Source of the DNA: Antedon bifida
Taxonomy: Eukaryota > Echinodermata > Crinoidea > Comatulida > Antedonidae
Assembly (NCBI GenBank): GCA_963402885.1
Contig: OY727103.1
Span: 9,140,085-9,204,084 of the forward strand
Length of the DNA stretch: 64,000 bases
Reading direction: 5' to 3'
Shown piece by piece: positions 47,311-59,900 of the stretch. Within the stretch, counting starts at the first letter, position 1. Every line of letters starts with the position of its first letter. The translations under genes and the position numbers were made by a program. The notes under the pieces are model-generated. The model did no database searches. It was not told where the DNA came from and saw only the letters and a list, made by a program, of their open reading frames with translations.

Positions 47311-47429
47311 AACATTTCAATGTTTACGTAGAAGATCGCCGATTATTGTTAACGATTGCGTCGACTAACGTTGACGGGAAAACAGGCTTTAGAAGTATAC
47401 CTCATGAGTACTTTAATGAAAGAATCACA

Positions 47430-47610
47430 TAAAATGTAACAAATAAATCCTTAAATTAATGATTTTACAACAGGCGTGTTTCTCGCACACTGTTTGCGAA
47501 TTTCACTTATTCAATGGAGCGCCAAAAGAGCAACGATATTAGAGGACTAAAACTCATGAAATGCGTCAATTTCTCATGAATTTATTGGTGAAAAACACGT
47601 TTAACAATAT
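47430..47610 (-). repeat. Dispersed repeat, inverted copy of 20760-20940
   Basis: The complement reads GCTCTTTTGGCGCTCCAT and GAAATTCGCAAACAGTGTGC, matching the plus-strand copy. No coding potential. Confidence 0.65.
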
Positions 47611-48342
47611 ATTTGTTAATTTGTCAATAAAAATGCTGTAATATGTTACTGCTGATACTGTTCTGTTTTCAAAGAATAATAATCGATTCTAAATCAACAT
47701 CACTAACTAGCCTAGACCTACAGTAGGACATCCTACTAAGGATATTATGATGATTTTTTTCTATTTTATTCTTTAAAACGTTAACGAAACCGTGTACAGT
47801 ATCAACAGTAACATTTTTCCTTACTGACAGTGACAACATCTATTGAAATTGTACGTGATTTTTACCAAATAATGCTGGCATTTAGGGGTGAAGTACAAAA
47901 TAATTGGAATTGTACTGGGAAAAGTTACTACATTTGAACTGTCCTAGGGAGGGTGGGATGGGGAGAGGAGAATTCTATATTTTAAAGATTTTTTATAGAA
48001 CGCAGATATGTATTTAATTATGTTTTCATTAAATAAATAAATAAATCAGGCTTGGTAGGCATAGAGCGCATTATGCTAAAGCCCCAAAATATATGTTTTG
48101 GGCATTTAGATTTTTGTCTATTTTATTCTACAGGAGCATAGTGGGAATTGCCAACTAACTCAATTTCAACAGTCGACTTAAACTAAACACAAATAAATCA
48201 AAACGACAACGTTCATAGCATAAAAGTTTTTTCGAGTTCGGGATATTTTCTTCGTATTGGAACAGAAATACGTGTAACTGGTACACGGAATTGCAAAGAC
48301 AACTATGGTAAAAATAACAATATAATATTCTTAAGAATAGTA
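47611..48342. other. Flank and leader of the gypsy element
   Basis: No 5' LTR matching 51987-52161 was found. From roughly 48130 the sequence may be the untranslated leader of the element; no primer-binding site was recognised. Confidence 0.4.
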
Positions 48343-48891
48343 ATGGAAGCAGCAGAAAAGAATACTGAACGTTTAACTAAGCATTCATCAAATGATGTGC
48401 AAATCAATGCATTTACTCATCACAACAAGCAATCTTCACCGAAGAATGCTTCACCGAGTACATATCAACCAAAAAAGTCGTACTCACAGTTTAAACCGAA
48501 ATATCAGCGTACTTGCCGGAACTGTGGAATAAATCATCCACCTAAATCATGTCCAGCTTTTGGCAAACAATGCCATAACTGTCGAAAGTTAAACCATTAT
48601 GCTAAGTTGTGTCGGTCGACACGTGTCCATGAAATACAGGACTATGAAACAGAACACGAACATATAACACAGTCACATGGATCCTTCATTATCGATGAAG
48701 TAAAAGACCTTGCCAATAATGAAGCAACTGTTAAAGCAACTATAAACAAACAACGCTTGCAGTTAAAGCTGGATACTGGTGCAAAATGCAATATACTCCC
48801 TCTAAACATTTTAAACAAAATCGCACCGAACGCACAAATTGATAGTGCTGATACAGCTACACTAGTATGCTTTGGTGGAACTAAGCTCTAA
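48343..48891 (+). pseudogene. Gypsy gag nucleocapsid and protease
   Basis: 182 codons: basic linker, then two zinc-binding knuckles (CRNCGINHPPKSC and CHNCRKLNHYAKLC) at about residues 57-90, then the aspartic protease with LKLDTGAKCN around residue 145. Ends at a TAA inside the protease; the sense continues in the next frame segment. Confidence 0.9.
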
Positions 48892-48909
48892 AGTCCAGGA
48901 ACTGTTAAA

Positions 48910-49734
48910 TTGATGTGCAGAATCGCTAATACTCAACAGATTACACAATTCAGAATAGTTGACAAGCACACATCTGCTATTTTAGGTCTTAAAGACTGTA
49001 TGCAGTTCGGATTGCTAGCCTTCAGCAACGATGTCCATGAAGTCACAGATAGAACATTTTCTGACGAAATACTGACAAAGTATCGAGATCTGTTTGACAC
49101 AACATTGGGTAAGCTACCAGTAACTTACCACATAACAGTAAATAAAGAAATAGACCCAATCGTCAGACCACCACAAAAGGTTCAAATCGCAATGAAAGAC
49201 AAAATTATTAACGAACTCAAATGCATGACTGATCAAGGGGTAATATCAGCAACTAATGAACCAACACCATGGGTATCGTCTATGGTGGCAACACACAAAA
49301 AAGGAACTGATGAAATTCGCTTGTGTATAGACCCACGTGACCTGAATAAGGCTATCAAACGCCCTCATCATCCAATGCGCACATTAGAACAAATAGCTGC
49401 TGAACTTGAAGGTGCTACTATATTTTCAGTACTTGATGCAAAGTCATCATTTTGGCAGATCCCTCTTGATGATTACTCTTCGAAATTAACAACATTCAAC
49501 ACGATCATTGGTCGATACAGGTTTCTCAGGATGCCGTATGGCATAAGTTCGGAATCTGAAGTATTTCAGAGAACAATTGAGGACCTTTTTATAAACCTTC
49601 CATGTTTCATTGCCGTACACAACATCCTTGTCTATGGGAAGACTCGGCTTGAACATGATGCAAATCTTAAAAAGATACTAGACAGAGCGTGGAGCATTAA
49701 CTTAAAACTTAACTCTGCCAAATGTCGATTTTGA
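48910..49734 (+). pseudogene. Gypsy reverse transcriptase
   Basis: Begins in the protease tail (HTSAILGLKDC), then RT: GVISATNEPTPWVSSMVA, IRLCIDPRDLNKAIKRPHHP, FSVLDAKSSFWQIPLD and RFLRMPYGISSESEVFQ. The catalytic loop that should read YxDD is VHN here, so both aspartates are lost. Ends with a TGA where a Cys codon is usual. Confidence 0.92.
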
Positions 49735-49779
49735 GTTAACGAAGTCACATACCTTGGTCACGTATTTTCAGGCAGTGGC

Positions 49780-50493
49780 ATGAAGCCAGACCCAAAGAAA
49801 GTAGCAGCAATAATTGACATGCCTGAACCAGAAGACATTACAGCCTTGCAGCGATTTCTAGGTATGGTTAATTATCTTGCAAAATACATACCTGATCTTA
49901 GCGACCTCGCCACCCCTCTCAGACAGCTGACACGAAAAGACATAGCATGGCACTGGCAAGAGAATCATATCAATGCCTTTCCCACAATCAAAACAAAGAT
50001 CGCAGAAGCACCAACACTTAAATACTTTGATGTTACTAAACCCATTACTTTGACATGCGATGCTTCAAAATTTGGTCTTGGGTGTGCCTGCTTACAAGAC
50101 AAAGGTCAAATTGCTTATTCATCAAGGACAATGACCAGCGCCGAACAGTGCTATAGCCAAATCGAGAAGGAACTTTTAGCCATAGTTTGTACTTGTAACA
50201 AGTTTAAAGACTATATCTATGGGAAGCAAATAACTGTTGAAACAGATCATAAACCCCTGATCACTATAATGAGGAAGCCTATACATGCTGTCCCAGCTCG
50301 TCTTCAAAGAATGCGCTTACAATTACAGAAATATGACATTAACCTTTTATATAAGCGTGGAGCAGAATTATATGTAGCAGACACTCTCTCTGTCGAGCAC
50401 CACTTGCCAATTCTGCCCAAAGTAATGATGAAGCAGAGTATTTCGAAGTTATGTCTGCCCTACAAATATCAGAGCCCAGACAAGAAGAATTAG
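49780..50493 (+). pseudogene. Gypsy RNase H region
   Basis: Continues the RT thumb (LQRFLGMVNYLAKYIPDLS) and carries the Ty3/gypsy RNase H blocks TLTCDASKFGLGC, YSQIEKELLAIV and VETDHKPLITI with expected acidic residues, ending in the linker to integrase (RGAELYVADTLS). Confidence 0.92.
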
Positions 50494-51416
50494 CAACTGC
50501 TACACAAAACAATACTACACTGCAGCGACTCAAAACAACGATTCAACAAGGTTGGCCTACAAAAATCCAATGTGTTCCTCAGGAAATTCGAACATTTTTT
50601 CCATACCGCGATGAACTTTCCATTCAAGATAATGGTGTAATATTAAAAAGCTTGAAAGCTATAATCCCAGAATCGTTACACAACACTTACACTAAATTGT
50701 TGCACGAAGGTCATCCCTCAGCAGACGCAACAAAACGTCGCGGAAGAGACATAGTTTTTTGGTCCAAAATGAGCTCTGACATAGATCAATATGTCCAGTC
50801 ATGTTCAGTATGCAATAGCATGAAACCACACTTACAGAAGGAACCGCTACAAAGCTATCCAACTCCAGAAACACCCTTTCAAACCATCGGTGTTGACTTA
50901 TTTGTTTGGAACGACTTCAACTATTTAGCGATTGGAGACTCCTACTCTACATGGTTTGATTTCTGTTCCCTACCTAACATAACAGCACATGCGGTAATCC
51001 TTAAACTAAAGAGCAGATTCGCTACTCATGGTGTACCCATGAACATAATCACTGATAATGCCAGACAGTTTGACTGCCCAGAATTTCGTGCTTTCGCCAC
51101 TGAATGGAACTTTCATCATATCACCAGCAGTCCAACCTTTCCACAATCAAATGGATTAGCGGAAAGCGCTGTCAAACGTGCAAAAATACTTCTTGAGAAA
51201 ACCAAACGCGAAAGCTCCGATTTATACAAAAACTTATTAAATATTCGCAACATACCAACCACCCCTAGTTTAGGATCACCAGCTCAACGTCTCATGTCGC
51301 GAAGACTTCGAACTCCAATACCAACATCACAACCGCTCTTAAACCCACAAGTTATTACTAATGTTACAAACTCTCTAAACCACCGTCATACCATCCATAA
51401 CAAAGAAGTCTTATGA
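50451..51416 (+). pseudogene. Gypsy integrase
   Basis: Zinc-finger part HEGHPSADATKRRGRD with CSVCNSMK, then the DDE core: TIGVDLF, IITDNARQF and SNGLAESAVKRAK retain D, D and E. The C-terminal tail continues in another frame to about 51755. Confidence 0.92.
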
Positions 51417-51986
51417 TAAGCACGCAAAATCTCTTCGACCTCTCAACCCAAATGAAACGGTACGCATCCAAACGCTGGCCACAACAAGATTGGTACTATA
51501 GTTCGTAACACAAACCACCCACGATCTTATATTGTCCATGTTAATGGCAGTGACTATCGTCGTAACCTTCGTCATTTATTACCCGTCTCAGAAAGCAACG
51601 ACCGCCTCAACATAACACCTACAACCTCCGATCAAGAAGATTTTCCATACTACCATGACATCCAACCCACTCGCAATAATGTAAATAACTGTTTAATCAC
51701 CACACGCGGCTCTGGAAGAATATCACGGCCTAATCCTAGATACATCCAGAAATGAACTTTAAACTTTACCATGTTAAGTTAACTTTCTTTAAAGAGAAAG
51801 AAAGAGTTAAGAGTTATTATTGTTATTGTTAATCATATAAGTTTTATGGTCTAGTTGAGACCTTGCATAGTTTAATGCCTGCTTTTATGTAGAATAGTTG
51901 CGTTTGTTTTAAAGTTCTTATGATGTTGTTCATAGTGTAAAAATTAAACTTTATACCAATATGTTAACTACTTTTAAAAGGGAAGA

Positions 51987-52161
51987 TGTTGATGATCATC
52001 TTAATATGTCTGCTGCCATCTATAGTCTAGCTTTGGGACATCCCGTGATTCCATGTTACAGTAAAATCACATGTACACAACGAATAAAGAAAAAGTAAAC
52101 TAACGATAATTGTAGAGCTTTATTTATAACAAATAATCCAACAAATACAACGACTATTACA
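51987..52161 (+). repeat. Probable gypsy 3' LTR
   Basis: Begins TGTTGATGATCATC directly after a purine run (AAAAGGGAAGA), as expected after a polypurine tract, contains AATAAAG and ends near CTATTACA. Its partner is absent, so the boundaries are tentative. Confidence 0.6.
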
Positions 52162-52195
52162 ATTTTCTAAACAACGAACGTTTATTTTTACTCTG

Positions 52196-52721
52196 CATTA
52201 ACATTAGGCTTAACAATACGTTTACCAACAACGTTGATTCATTAACATTAGGCTTAACACTACGTTTACCAACAACGTTGATTCATTAACATTAGGCTTA
52301 ACACTACGTTTACCAACAACGTTGATTCATTAACATTAGGCTTAACACTACGTTTACTAACAACGTTGATTCATTAACATTAGGCTTAACACTACGTTTA
52401 CCAACAACGTTGATTCATTAACATTAGGCTTAACACTACGTTTTACCAACAACGTTGATTCATTAACATTAGGCTTAACACTACGTTTACCAACAACGTT
52501 GATTCATTAACATTAGGCTTAACACTACGTTTACTAACAACGTTGATTCATTAACATTAGGCTAAACACTACGTTTATCAGCAACGTTGATTCATTAACA
52601 TTAGGCTTAGCACTACGTTTACTAACAACGTTGATTCATTAACATTAGGCTTAACACTACGTTTATCAGCAACGTTGATTCATTAACATTAGGCTTACTA
52701 CGTTTACCTACAACGTTGATT
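52196..52721. repeat. 12-copy 44-bp minisatellite
   Basis: Units of CATTAACATTAGGCTTAACA/CTACGTTTACCAACAACGTTGATT start at 52196 and repeat every 44 bases to 52681, with one 45-base unit and a short last unit. Copies differ by a few bases only; variants (TATCAGC, TACTAAC) recur in non-adjacent units. Confidence 0.97.
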
Positions 52722-55069
52722 CTTTAAAAAACGAAAAGAAAAATACAAAACCAACTTTAATGTTTTGTATGTTTATTTTAACATCTAAAAATGACGTATT
52801 CGTAAATTGTCGTTAATTTATCATAACATAATCATTTTTTTTTACAAGTATTGTACCCGTTTCTAGCTGTCACTACTAGATACTTACTAACCAAGTAACA
52901 CTATTTCATTTTAAATCATCTACACTAATATTATTATATTAATGCTTTTATTTGGACACATTACAATTTGTTTTATGTACCCAAAAATACGGGCGATTTC
53001 CGCTAAACGGCACGAAATCACCGAAAAACAGCTATTTTTTTTAGGTTTTTTCAATGTAACTTTGTTAATAATTGACCGATTTTTATGGCTGTTTCAACAT
53101 TGTAATGCCTAATTAAGTACCTACGATGTCATGTTATTTTTAATTTAAAAAAACTTAAAACGTCGTCGGCATTGATTTTTAAAGTTAGACGATTTGAAAA
53201 TTGCCCTGTGTTAAAGAATAGGCTTGTTTTGCCAATTTGTTGAGATCTTTACAAAAACGTTCATAACGTTTGACCTAGTTATCCAATGATATTGGCTGTT
53301 CCACCATGCAAAAGCTAATCAATCAAGCTTTCTAATGACCTAAAGTAAAATGTGATTGGTTCAGATACTTCGTCGGCACAGCCCCTTTTTTGAAGCAGTG
53401 TCTTGGTTTGTCAGTGACCGACTAGTGTTAAAGGATAGGCGAAAATTTTCGAAGTTGCCCAACGTTTCCTGAGCAGTCAGAACGTAACGTTAAAACTAAA
53501 ATTACAGTTGCTGAAAAACTACTTATCCAAAACGCTTTATTTTTTCACGAAAGTTAAGAGTTATTATCCCTTATTTGTAATATGTAAATGTATTTAAGAT
53601 AAGGGAACAGGATTTTTTATATAAGTAGTTTTAAAACACTTGGTTTAATTGAAAACCACCAGCGTGGTTTTGCCGTATTGGCGGACTCGTCCATTTTACT
53701 AATAGGAAAAGGATTGTAGCACAAAACGTTGAATTTGACCTATATGGTTTCCATTTCTGTTTTCTAATGTCAAATTAATATTATATTATTAGTATCTCTA
53801 TGTAATATATAATATATTCATATTGTACTAGTTAGCATCTACATACCGTTATACTGCACTTTAAATTAATGTTTTGGTGATTTTTCAATGAATTGTATAC
53901 ACAGGGAGTTGGTATACCATTGGTTCTACTAAAATTATTATTACTTTTATTTGTTTGTGCAATATTTGAAGATTGCTACAAAAATAGAAATAATTTAAAT
54001 ATAATATATTTAACAGATTAAGTGTACGCACTATGCCTATGGAACAGATTACCTATCGGGCGTAGTTCAGTATGATATTCTATTATTACCTTCTGTATCA
54101 GCCTCCGCCCTTTTGGGCTTTTTTTTCTACACAATACTTATTGTTAATGTACCATAGTTATTTTAAGGGGAGTAGTCTCCTAATAAATAGTTCTTAGCAC
54201 TCTAACATTGTTCTTTTGTACCTATTGTATTGTTTTGTTTTCTTTTATTAAAAACTTTTGTTAACTGTCTGAAAGTTACCTCCTAGTAAAGTGGAACGAC
54301 CCAATATGGTTCATTAAACACCACTGTGTTAGGGAGCAGATTGAGATCAACTGATAAGAGCCCGACGCACTAAAATTAATTAGGCCCAAAAAACAAAACA
54401 AATTGTAATGGAATAAAAATTAAACGGTTCATATCTTTACTTTTATTGTCATACATACATTTTCTTAAAAATGATTATGTATTGCCAATAAATAGAATGA
54501 TGGAATTTCATTAAAAAAAACGTATCCAGAAACTTAAAGTAGCTAGTTTGGTACAAATCCCTTTATACAATACACATTGTTAGTCGCGTGCAACGCGATT
54601 TACTAAATTTAGGCAACAAAGTGATACCGAACGATATGCCGAGATCGGATAATTATCATCTAATCTAAAACAAACATTTGTAAATAATAATTTTTGGCCA
54701 GGCTAGCTAAATATATGATCTTCTTTCGAGTTTTAATGTTTTGTTTTTAAAAGAATGTAGACCTATTACTTTTTTAATACGCTCCTTATAAGTAAATTAT
54801 TTTACTTTAACCCTACTAAATATTTCATAAACGATCGTGGAATGTATTTTATTATAGTTTATAATTTATGACATTTAAATTGTGTATATACACTAAATCG
54901 AAAACGTTGATAATAACTATACAATCCGAGTAATCAGTTTACCGGGATATGACTTTTAGTTGTTATACACTGCAAAACCTGAAAGAATCCTTTTCCATTA
55001 GTCCATTTGTACTAAGTGTCGATATTAGTTATACTGCACGTAACATTTATATTCAATGGTGATATTTAA
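52722..55069. other. No gene recognised
   Basis: About 2.3 kb of AT-rich DNA with no long frames and no recognised terminal repeats or RNA motifs. Confidence 0.5.
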
Positions 55070-55615
55070 AGATGTATTGTCCCTTTGACCAATTCAAAAA
55101 AAATTTTTTTTTTTTAATTTCGAAAAAAAAGTGGGTCATTTTGAAGTATCATAATAGTTATTAACTTTCACCAAAAATTAGTAAAAAAAAAATTATTTAA
55201 CCGAAATACAGACATTTTTTTGTTCAAAAAATAACTTTGACTTCCAGTCAAAGTTTCTGATCAAAACATATCCCATAATGCAACGCGCTTGTTTGGCTAC
55301 TCTGTATGCATAATCATAAAACTTCCTCGCGATCTGTGTGAAAACACCTTTTCAACCGCGACAAGTTGTAAACAATCCTAATTAGCATCATGTATAATGC
55401 ATACTCGTGGTTTGAAATCTTTGTTTACTTTCGCTTGTGATGATTTTCCAGACGAAATGTAATCAAATTAATTTACCTGTTAATTACGTAAACTTGTTGT
55501 TTCTGGCTCGAATTTTCGACTTAAAGTGAATACCTTTAATATTACTTTGATATGGCCAATTTAAATTTAGAATATTTTTTTTTTCATTTTTTGTGTTTCA
55601 AGGGACAATACATCT
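55070..55615. mobile_element. TTAA-flanked MITE, family A copy 3
   Basis: Ends AGATGTATTGTCCCTT and complement, TTAA at 55066-55069 and 55616-55619. The interior matches the other family A copies in the opposite orientation. Confidence 0.87.
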
Positions 55616-55914
55616 TTAATGGTTGTATTGGATGTTTTCATTACACTGCTGTATTCAACTCACAAATATGAATTATTTGTATACAAAATAACATTAACAA
55701 TTGATAGTAAAACACAAAATAATATCAATTATGCGTTAAATTGAAAACTTCTAATAATTAGTATGAAGAAACTGACATAATTTGTTAACATGAATCATGC
55801 AAATGTACTGTATTGTTTTATTTGTGTACAATGTCGTACAATGACGTAAATCCTCTGAACATGAGGTCAGCAATATGAATATCATAATAATTCTTAAATG
55901 TCAAAAGGCACAAT

Positions 55915-56345
55915 ACTTTCACTACTACGTTCGAAACGTATCTACACCATTGATGTAGGTGGTTTACTACTTTTGCAACAGTATCCACATCGTTAACTTG
56001 GTGGTCTACTATAATTGTTCAAAACGTATCTACACCATTGATGTAGGTGGCTTAGTACTTTTGCAGTAGTATCCACATCGTTAACTTGGTGGTCTACTAC
56101 AATTGTTCAAAACTTACCTACACCATTGATGTAGGTGGTTTACTACTTTTGCAACAGTATCCACATCGTTAACTTGGTGGTCTACTACAATTGTTCAAAA
56201 CTTATCTACATCATTTACTTGGGTGGTCTACTACTTTTCAAAATTACCTACATTATTGATTTTGAAGGTTTACTACTCTTTAAAACATATTTACATAATT
56301 GATATAGGTGGTCTAATACTTATGTAGACCATTGATTTACTAATG
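55915..56345. repeat. 88-bp minisatellite
   Basis: TCTACACCATTGATGTAGGTGG recurs near 55941, 56029 and 56117 with CCACATCGTTAACTTGGTGG between, then degenerates. About four and a half copies, ending close to the 3' side of gene B. Confidence 0.88.
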
Positions 56346-56454
56346 AACAGATGCAGGAAATATCATTTGAATTCGATTCAGAGTATACATTTACTTGAAC
56401 GATATTGGAATTATAAAATGACTAAAGCATCGTTAATAGTGTGTGATGCTATAT

Positions 56455-56984
56455 CTAATCTTCTAACTGTTCAGCGACAAAAGTCATCGCATTCGCCTTT
56501 AAATCTCCGATAAAAGACTGTAATTTGTCCTCTCTAATGACACCCATATGCTCAAGGTTCAATATCAAAATCCACTGGTTATAACATTGTTCATAAGAAA
56601 CATCGTTTAGATGACGGAGCTTTGTTATATTTTCTTTCGAAAGTGCGTTGCCGAATTTAATCAGCTTTTGTCGATACGGCGAGAAAGATTTTACTGGACG
56701 ATCCACTTCATCGTACTTCTTCTTTAGCAGTGCGTTGATTTCAAGAACACCATTGGTTCCAGTGATATTAATCATATCTACAATGACGTCAATGTTGGTA
56801 GTGGTAAGATGGCCAGAGGATTTCAATAAATTGAATAATTCCATCGTGCTTTTTGTCTTTTGTAGATCACTGTAAGATGTTATTAGGTCTTTGCACAAAA
56901 CCTTCAGTTTATCAAGGACACGATGCTTATCATACCAGCTTGATACTTGTACCAACATTGCCTGACATTCTTTCTCGGTTGATT
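56455..56984 (-). CDS. Gene B terminal exon with tandem death-effector-like domains
   Basis: About 176 residues, acceptor TTGTACAG. The first half reads VLDKLKVLCKDLI, then MELFNLLKSSGHLTTTNIDV and VDMINITG, the helix 2 to helix 5 pattern of a death-effector domain (LKFLC..I, LF..L...G.L...N). The second half (YRQKLIKFGNALSKENITKL, then LNLEHMGVIREDKLQSFI) has the same layout. Such domains recruit caspase-8-like and FADD-like partners. The RxDL motif is not obvious, so the exact death-fold class is uncertain. Confidence 0.75.
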
Positions 56985-59900
56985 CTGTACAAAGGAACAA
57001 AAAAACAATTATTATTTGTTTGTATAAATTGTATAAAGCATAGTTTTTTTCATATAGTTTTTTAGATTATGATTAGAAATTTATGAAACACAGTAATATA
57101 ATAATAAATGTCTACTTCAATACAACAATATAAACTACCCAATGTATTTATTCAACAGTATTTGTGTTAATAATTGATATAACGATCATAAATTTAAGTG
57201 TATCATCGTTATCATTATCTACTCTGATATTATAATGTCTTGTTCACCATCACCATATCATTATATCCTTATCTACTTTAGCATACTACCTTGATTTGAA
57301 CTATAACACAATAACATCTGTAACAAATAAACTATACACCAAGTATTTCCATAAAGAATAGAAATTCCAGAGTCGTTGTGTTGCATGTTAAAATACATCC
57401 AATCCAAGGTCACCAACGAAAAAATGTAATGTATTTGTGTTAGAATTATGTTTACAAGGTTGAGCTGCAAATCGTAAATTCAACGCAAATCGTAACACTT
57501 AATCTTTAAAACCCTTATAAATTAACGCAATTCGTTAAATAAAAATATGTGTCCTAATACTAAAACATTAACTAAAAAAACATAAAATCAAGTGATTAAT
57601 TTGTTGATCAATATCATTGGTAAAAATATCTGGGATAATTATGATACATACGGTCATACAAACATCTAGATTGTAGGTCTATTAGCAAATTTCATGAATA
57701 TAAAACTTGTCGTTACATTATGCAATACCATAATTTAGCAATTACTTTCAACACTTTGCACTCTACACCTTAACCACGACGAAGCTTCAAAATTATAACA
57801 TTCTCTTACCTATTTTAAAAATTGGCGGCCATCTTTTTTAACGTCAAATTTTGAAACTTTGTGGTAGTCTGATTTGAGTAAACTTTTGATATATGTTTTT
57901 TGAGACCATATTTTATTGTAATACATCAAAAAACATTAGGCCCTATATTTTCATATTTTGACCCGACTATTGACAATTGTTTGTTTCTAGATTGTCACTC
58001 ATAAACCGTAAAAGACATGGAAAATGGTTTTGGTAGTGTTATATATTATTTTATCATTAAAAAACAATCTCTAACACAACACAACAAAACAAAACAAATG
58101 TGAACAAAATGCAGGACATAACGCAAAGCGGTTAAAAATAGAAAAAAAAAAACTTGAATTACAAACTAAATGGTGTCTTTTCAAAAGAGTTTTTAAAACT
58201 TCTGCTAGTCATAAATAATACTAATAGTATAGATACCTTGATGTCCTTGTGATGGCACATGCACTCGTACTATCTCTGGCACATGCACTGGTGCTACCTC
58301 TGGCACATTCACTGGTGCTACCTCTAGTACATGCAATGGTACTACCTCTGCCATATGCACTGGTGTTACTTCTGGTACATGCACTGGTACTACCTCTGGC
58401 ACATGCACTGGTGCTACCTCTGGCACATGCACTGGTGCTACCTCTGGCACATGCACTGGTGCTACCTCTGGCACATGCAATGGTACTACCTCTGGCATAT
58501 GCACTGGTGTTACTTCTGGTACATGCACTGGTACTACCTCTGACACTGGCAAATACTCTGGAACATGTTCTTCATTTGCCCTAGGCACCGAGTCTAGCTC
58601 TGATTCTGGCACTAGCTGATTCTCCTGGTTAGCTTCTGACTCTGATTCTTAAAAAAGAAATTTGATTTATTGTTTATTAATTCGCAAAATTTGTGAACAT
58701 TAGGATATATGTTTGAAATTGTAAAATTGTGAAACGTTTTCGGGTTTCAAAACTTACTATTCATTGCCCTCTGACATCCATCCATTAACTTTGGGGTTGA
58801 TTTTTTTTAATTAAATAATTGTAATAGTAGCATTATGATTTTTATATAATTATAATATTTGAGATACTGTACAATGAAAAATTATTGAGTATAACTATTT
58901 ACTTCTACTTGTATATTCCGTATTTTATCTTAATAATCTATGTTTGAATGCTCGCTACCATTTATTATTCGGGTGAGATGGTCATGTTTTATGTTTCTGT
59001 GCATTTGTTAGTGAATTTATCAAACTTGGTTTGCATGAAGTAGATGAAACAGATCATTAAGTACATAAATAAAGATCACTGTTTCATCATGACAATAACT
59101 ATATCATTATCTTTATCTACTGGTAATTTACCTTCACTTGGATGACTTTGGCGACTTAGTGGTGTGCCTTTGTTTTTGTCATAATTGCCTAAAAGTAATC
59201 AAAGTGCGATGTTACATTCAACATTGTAATTATCAAAACGTGTCCTATATTTGCACGCAATGTTGTAAAATTGTTTATACGTATCAACAAATACCATCAG
59301 GCAGTGATGGTTTATCAAAGGTTTTAGAATTCCATTGACACCCTATGTAATGCAATTAATTATTATTTTAATAAATGTCAATTATCAGTTTTCGCAACAA
59401 CAAAGGAACAACAGAGGAATAATCTCTTGATGTGCAAATATGGTAAAAGAAGTTTTAAAAAGCAGGAGACCGATAATGCTATTGCTAATATATTACAATT
59501 GATAGTTGGTAACGTAATAGATACTGATCAGAAATGTTATATTAAAGGAAGCTTCGCTGGTGAAAACAGGACTTGTTTAAATTGTACTAGAATACACAGA
59601 TAAATTGTCATTTGGTTCATGTCAGGATCCAATACATTGGGTTGAGACTCTCGATTACAACGAATAATGGATCATTAGAAAGGATTTTAGAAGAATATTG
59701 GTATTATACAAGGAAATGGCTATACATGTAAGAAGCAACAAGAGGTTAAAATTTCTCAGTTTGATGACAATACAATACTTTTGTCTAGACAGAAAAAAGG
59801 TATTTAAACTTTAAACTTAAAGAAAGTAGACTTGTTTTGTAAGGTTGCCTGTTATCACAAATATACACTTTCAATCAAAATGAAAAACCAAAGAATGTAG

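Larger units (their letters stand above)
40909..47311 (-). mobile_element. LINE (CR1/L2-like) split by a RAG1-related transposon
   Basis: Minus strand: endonuclease from 47311 down to 46017, transposon at 42648-46012, then RT and C-terminus from 42647 to 41175, 3' UTR and an (AATC)n-type tail at 40909. The coding sense is continuous across the transposon when one TTGA copy is counted. Confidence 0.9.
40789..47389. mobile_element. Outer TIR element hosting a LINE
   Basis: AGCCTGTTTTCC...GTCGACG at 40789 is mirrored at 47389 (CGTTGACGGGAAAACAGGCTT), with further inverted similarity for about 55 bases and TA on both sides. Without the nested LINE and transposon this element would be only about 200 bp, a typical MITE. 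Confidence 0.75.
48343..51755 (+). mobile_element. Decayed Ty3/gypsy retrotransposon coding region
   Basis: Gag zinc knuckles, protease, RT, RNase H and integrase follow in gypsy order on the plus strand. At least two stop codons (48889, 49732), frame changes near 50450 and 51415, and a destroyed RT active site show it is dead. The 5' LTR is missing; a probable 3' LTR follows. Confidence 0.92.

Noticed and set aside
52196..52721. CRISPR-like array
   Set aside because: Units are contiguous with no unique spacers; eukaryotic minisatellite.
58249..58584. Plus-strand frames of Leu/Val/His repeats
   Set aside because: Antisense shadows of the gene B octapeptide exon.
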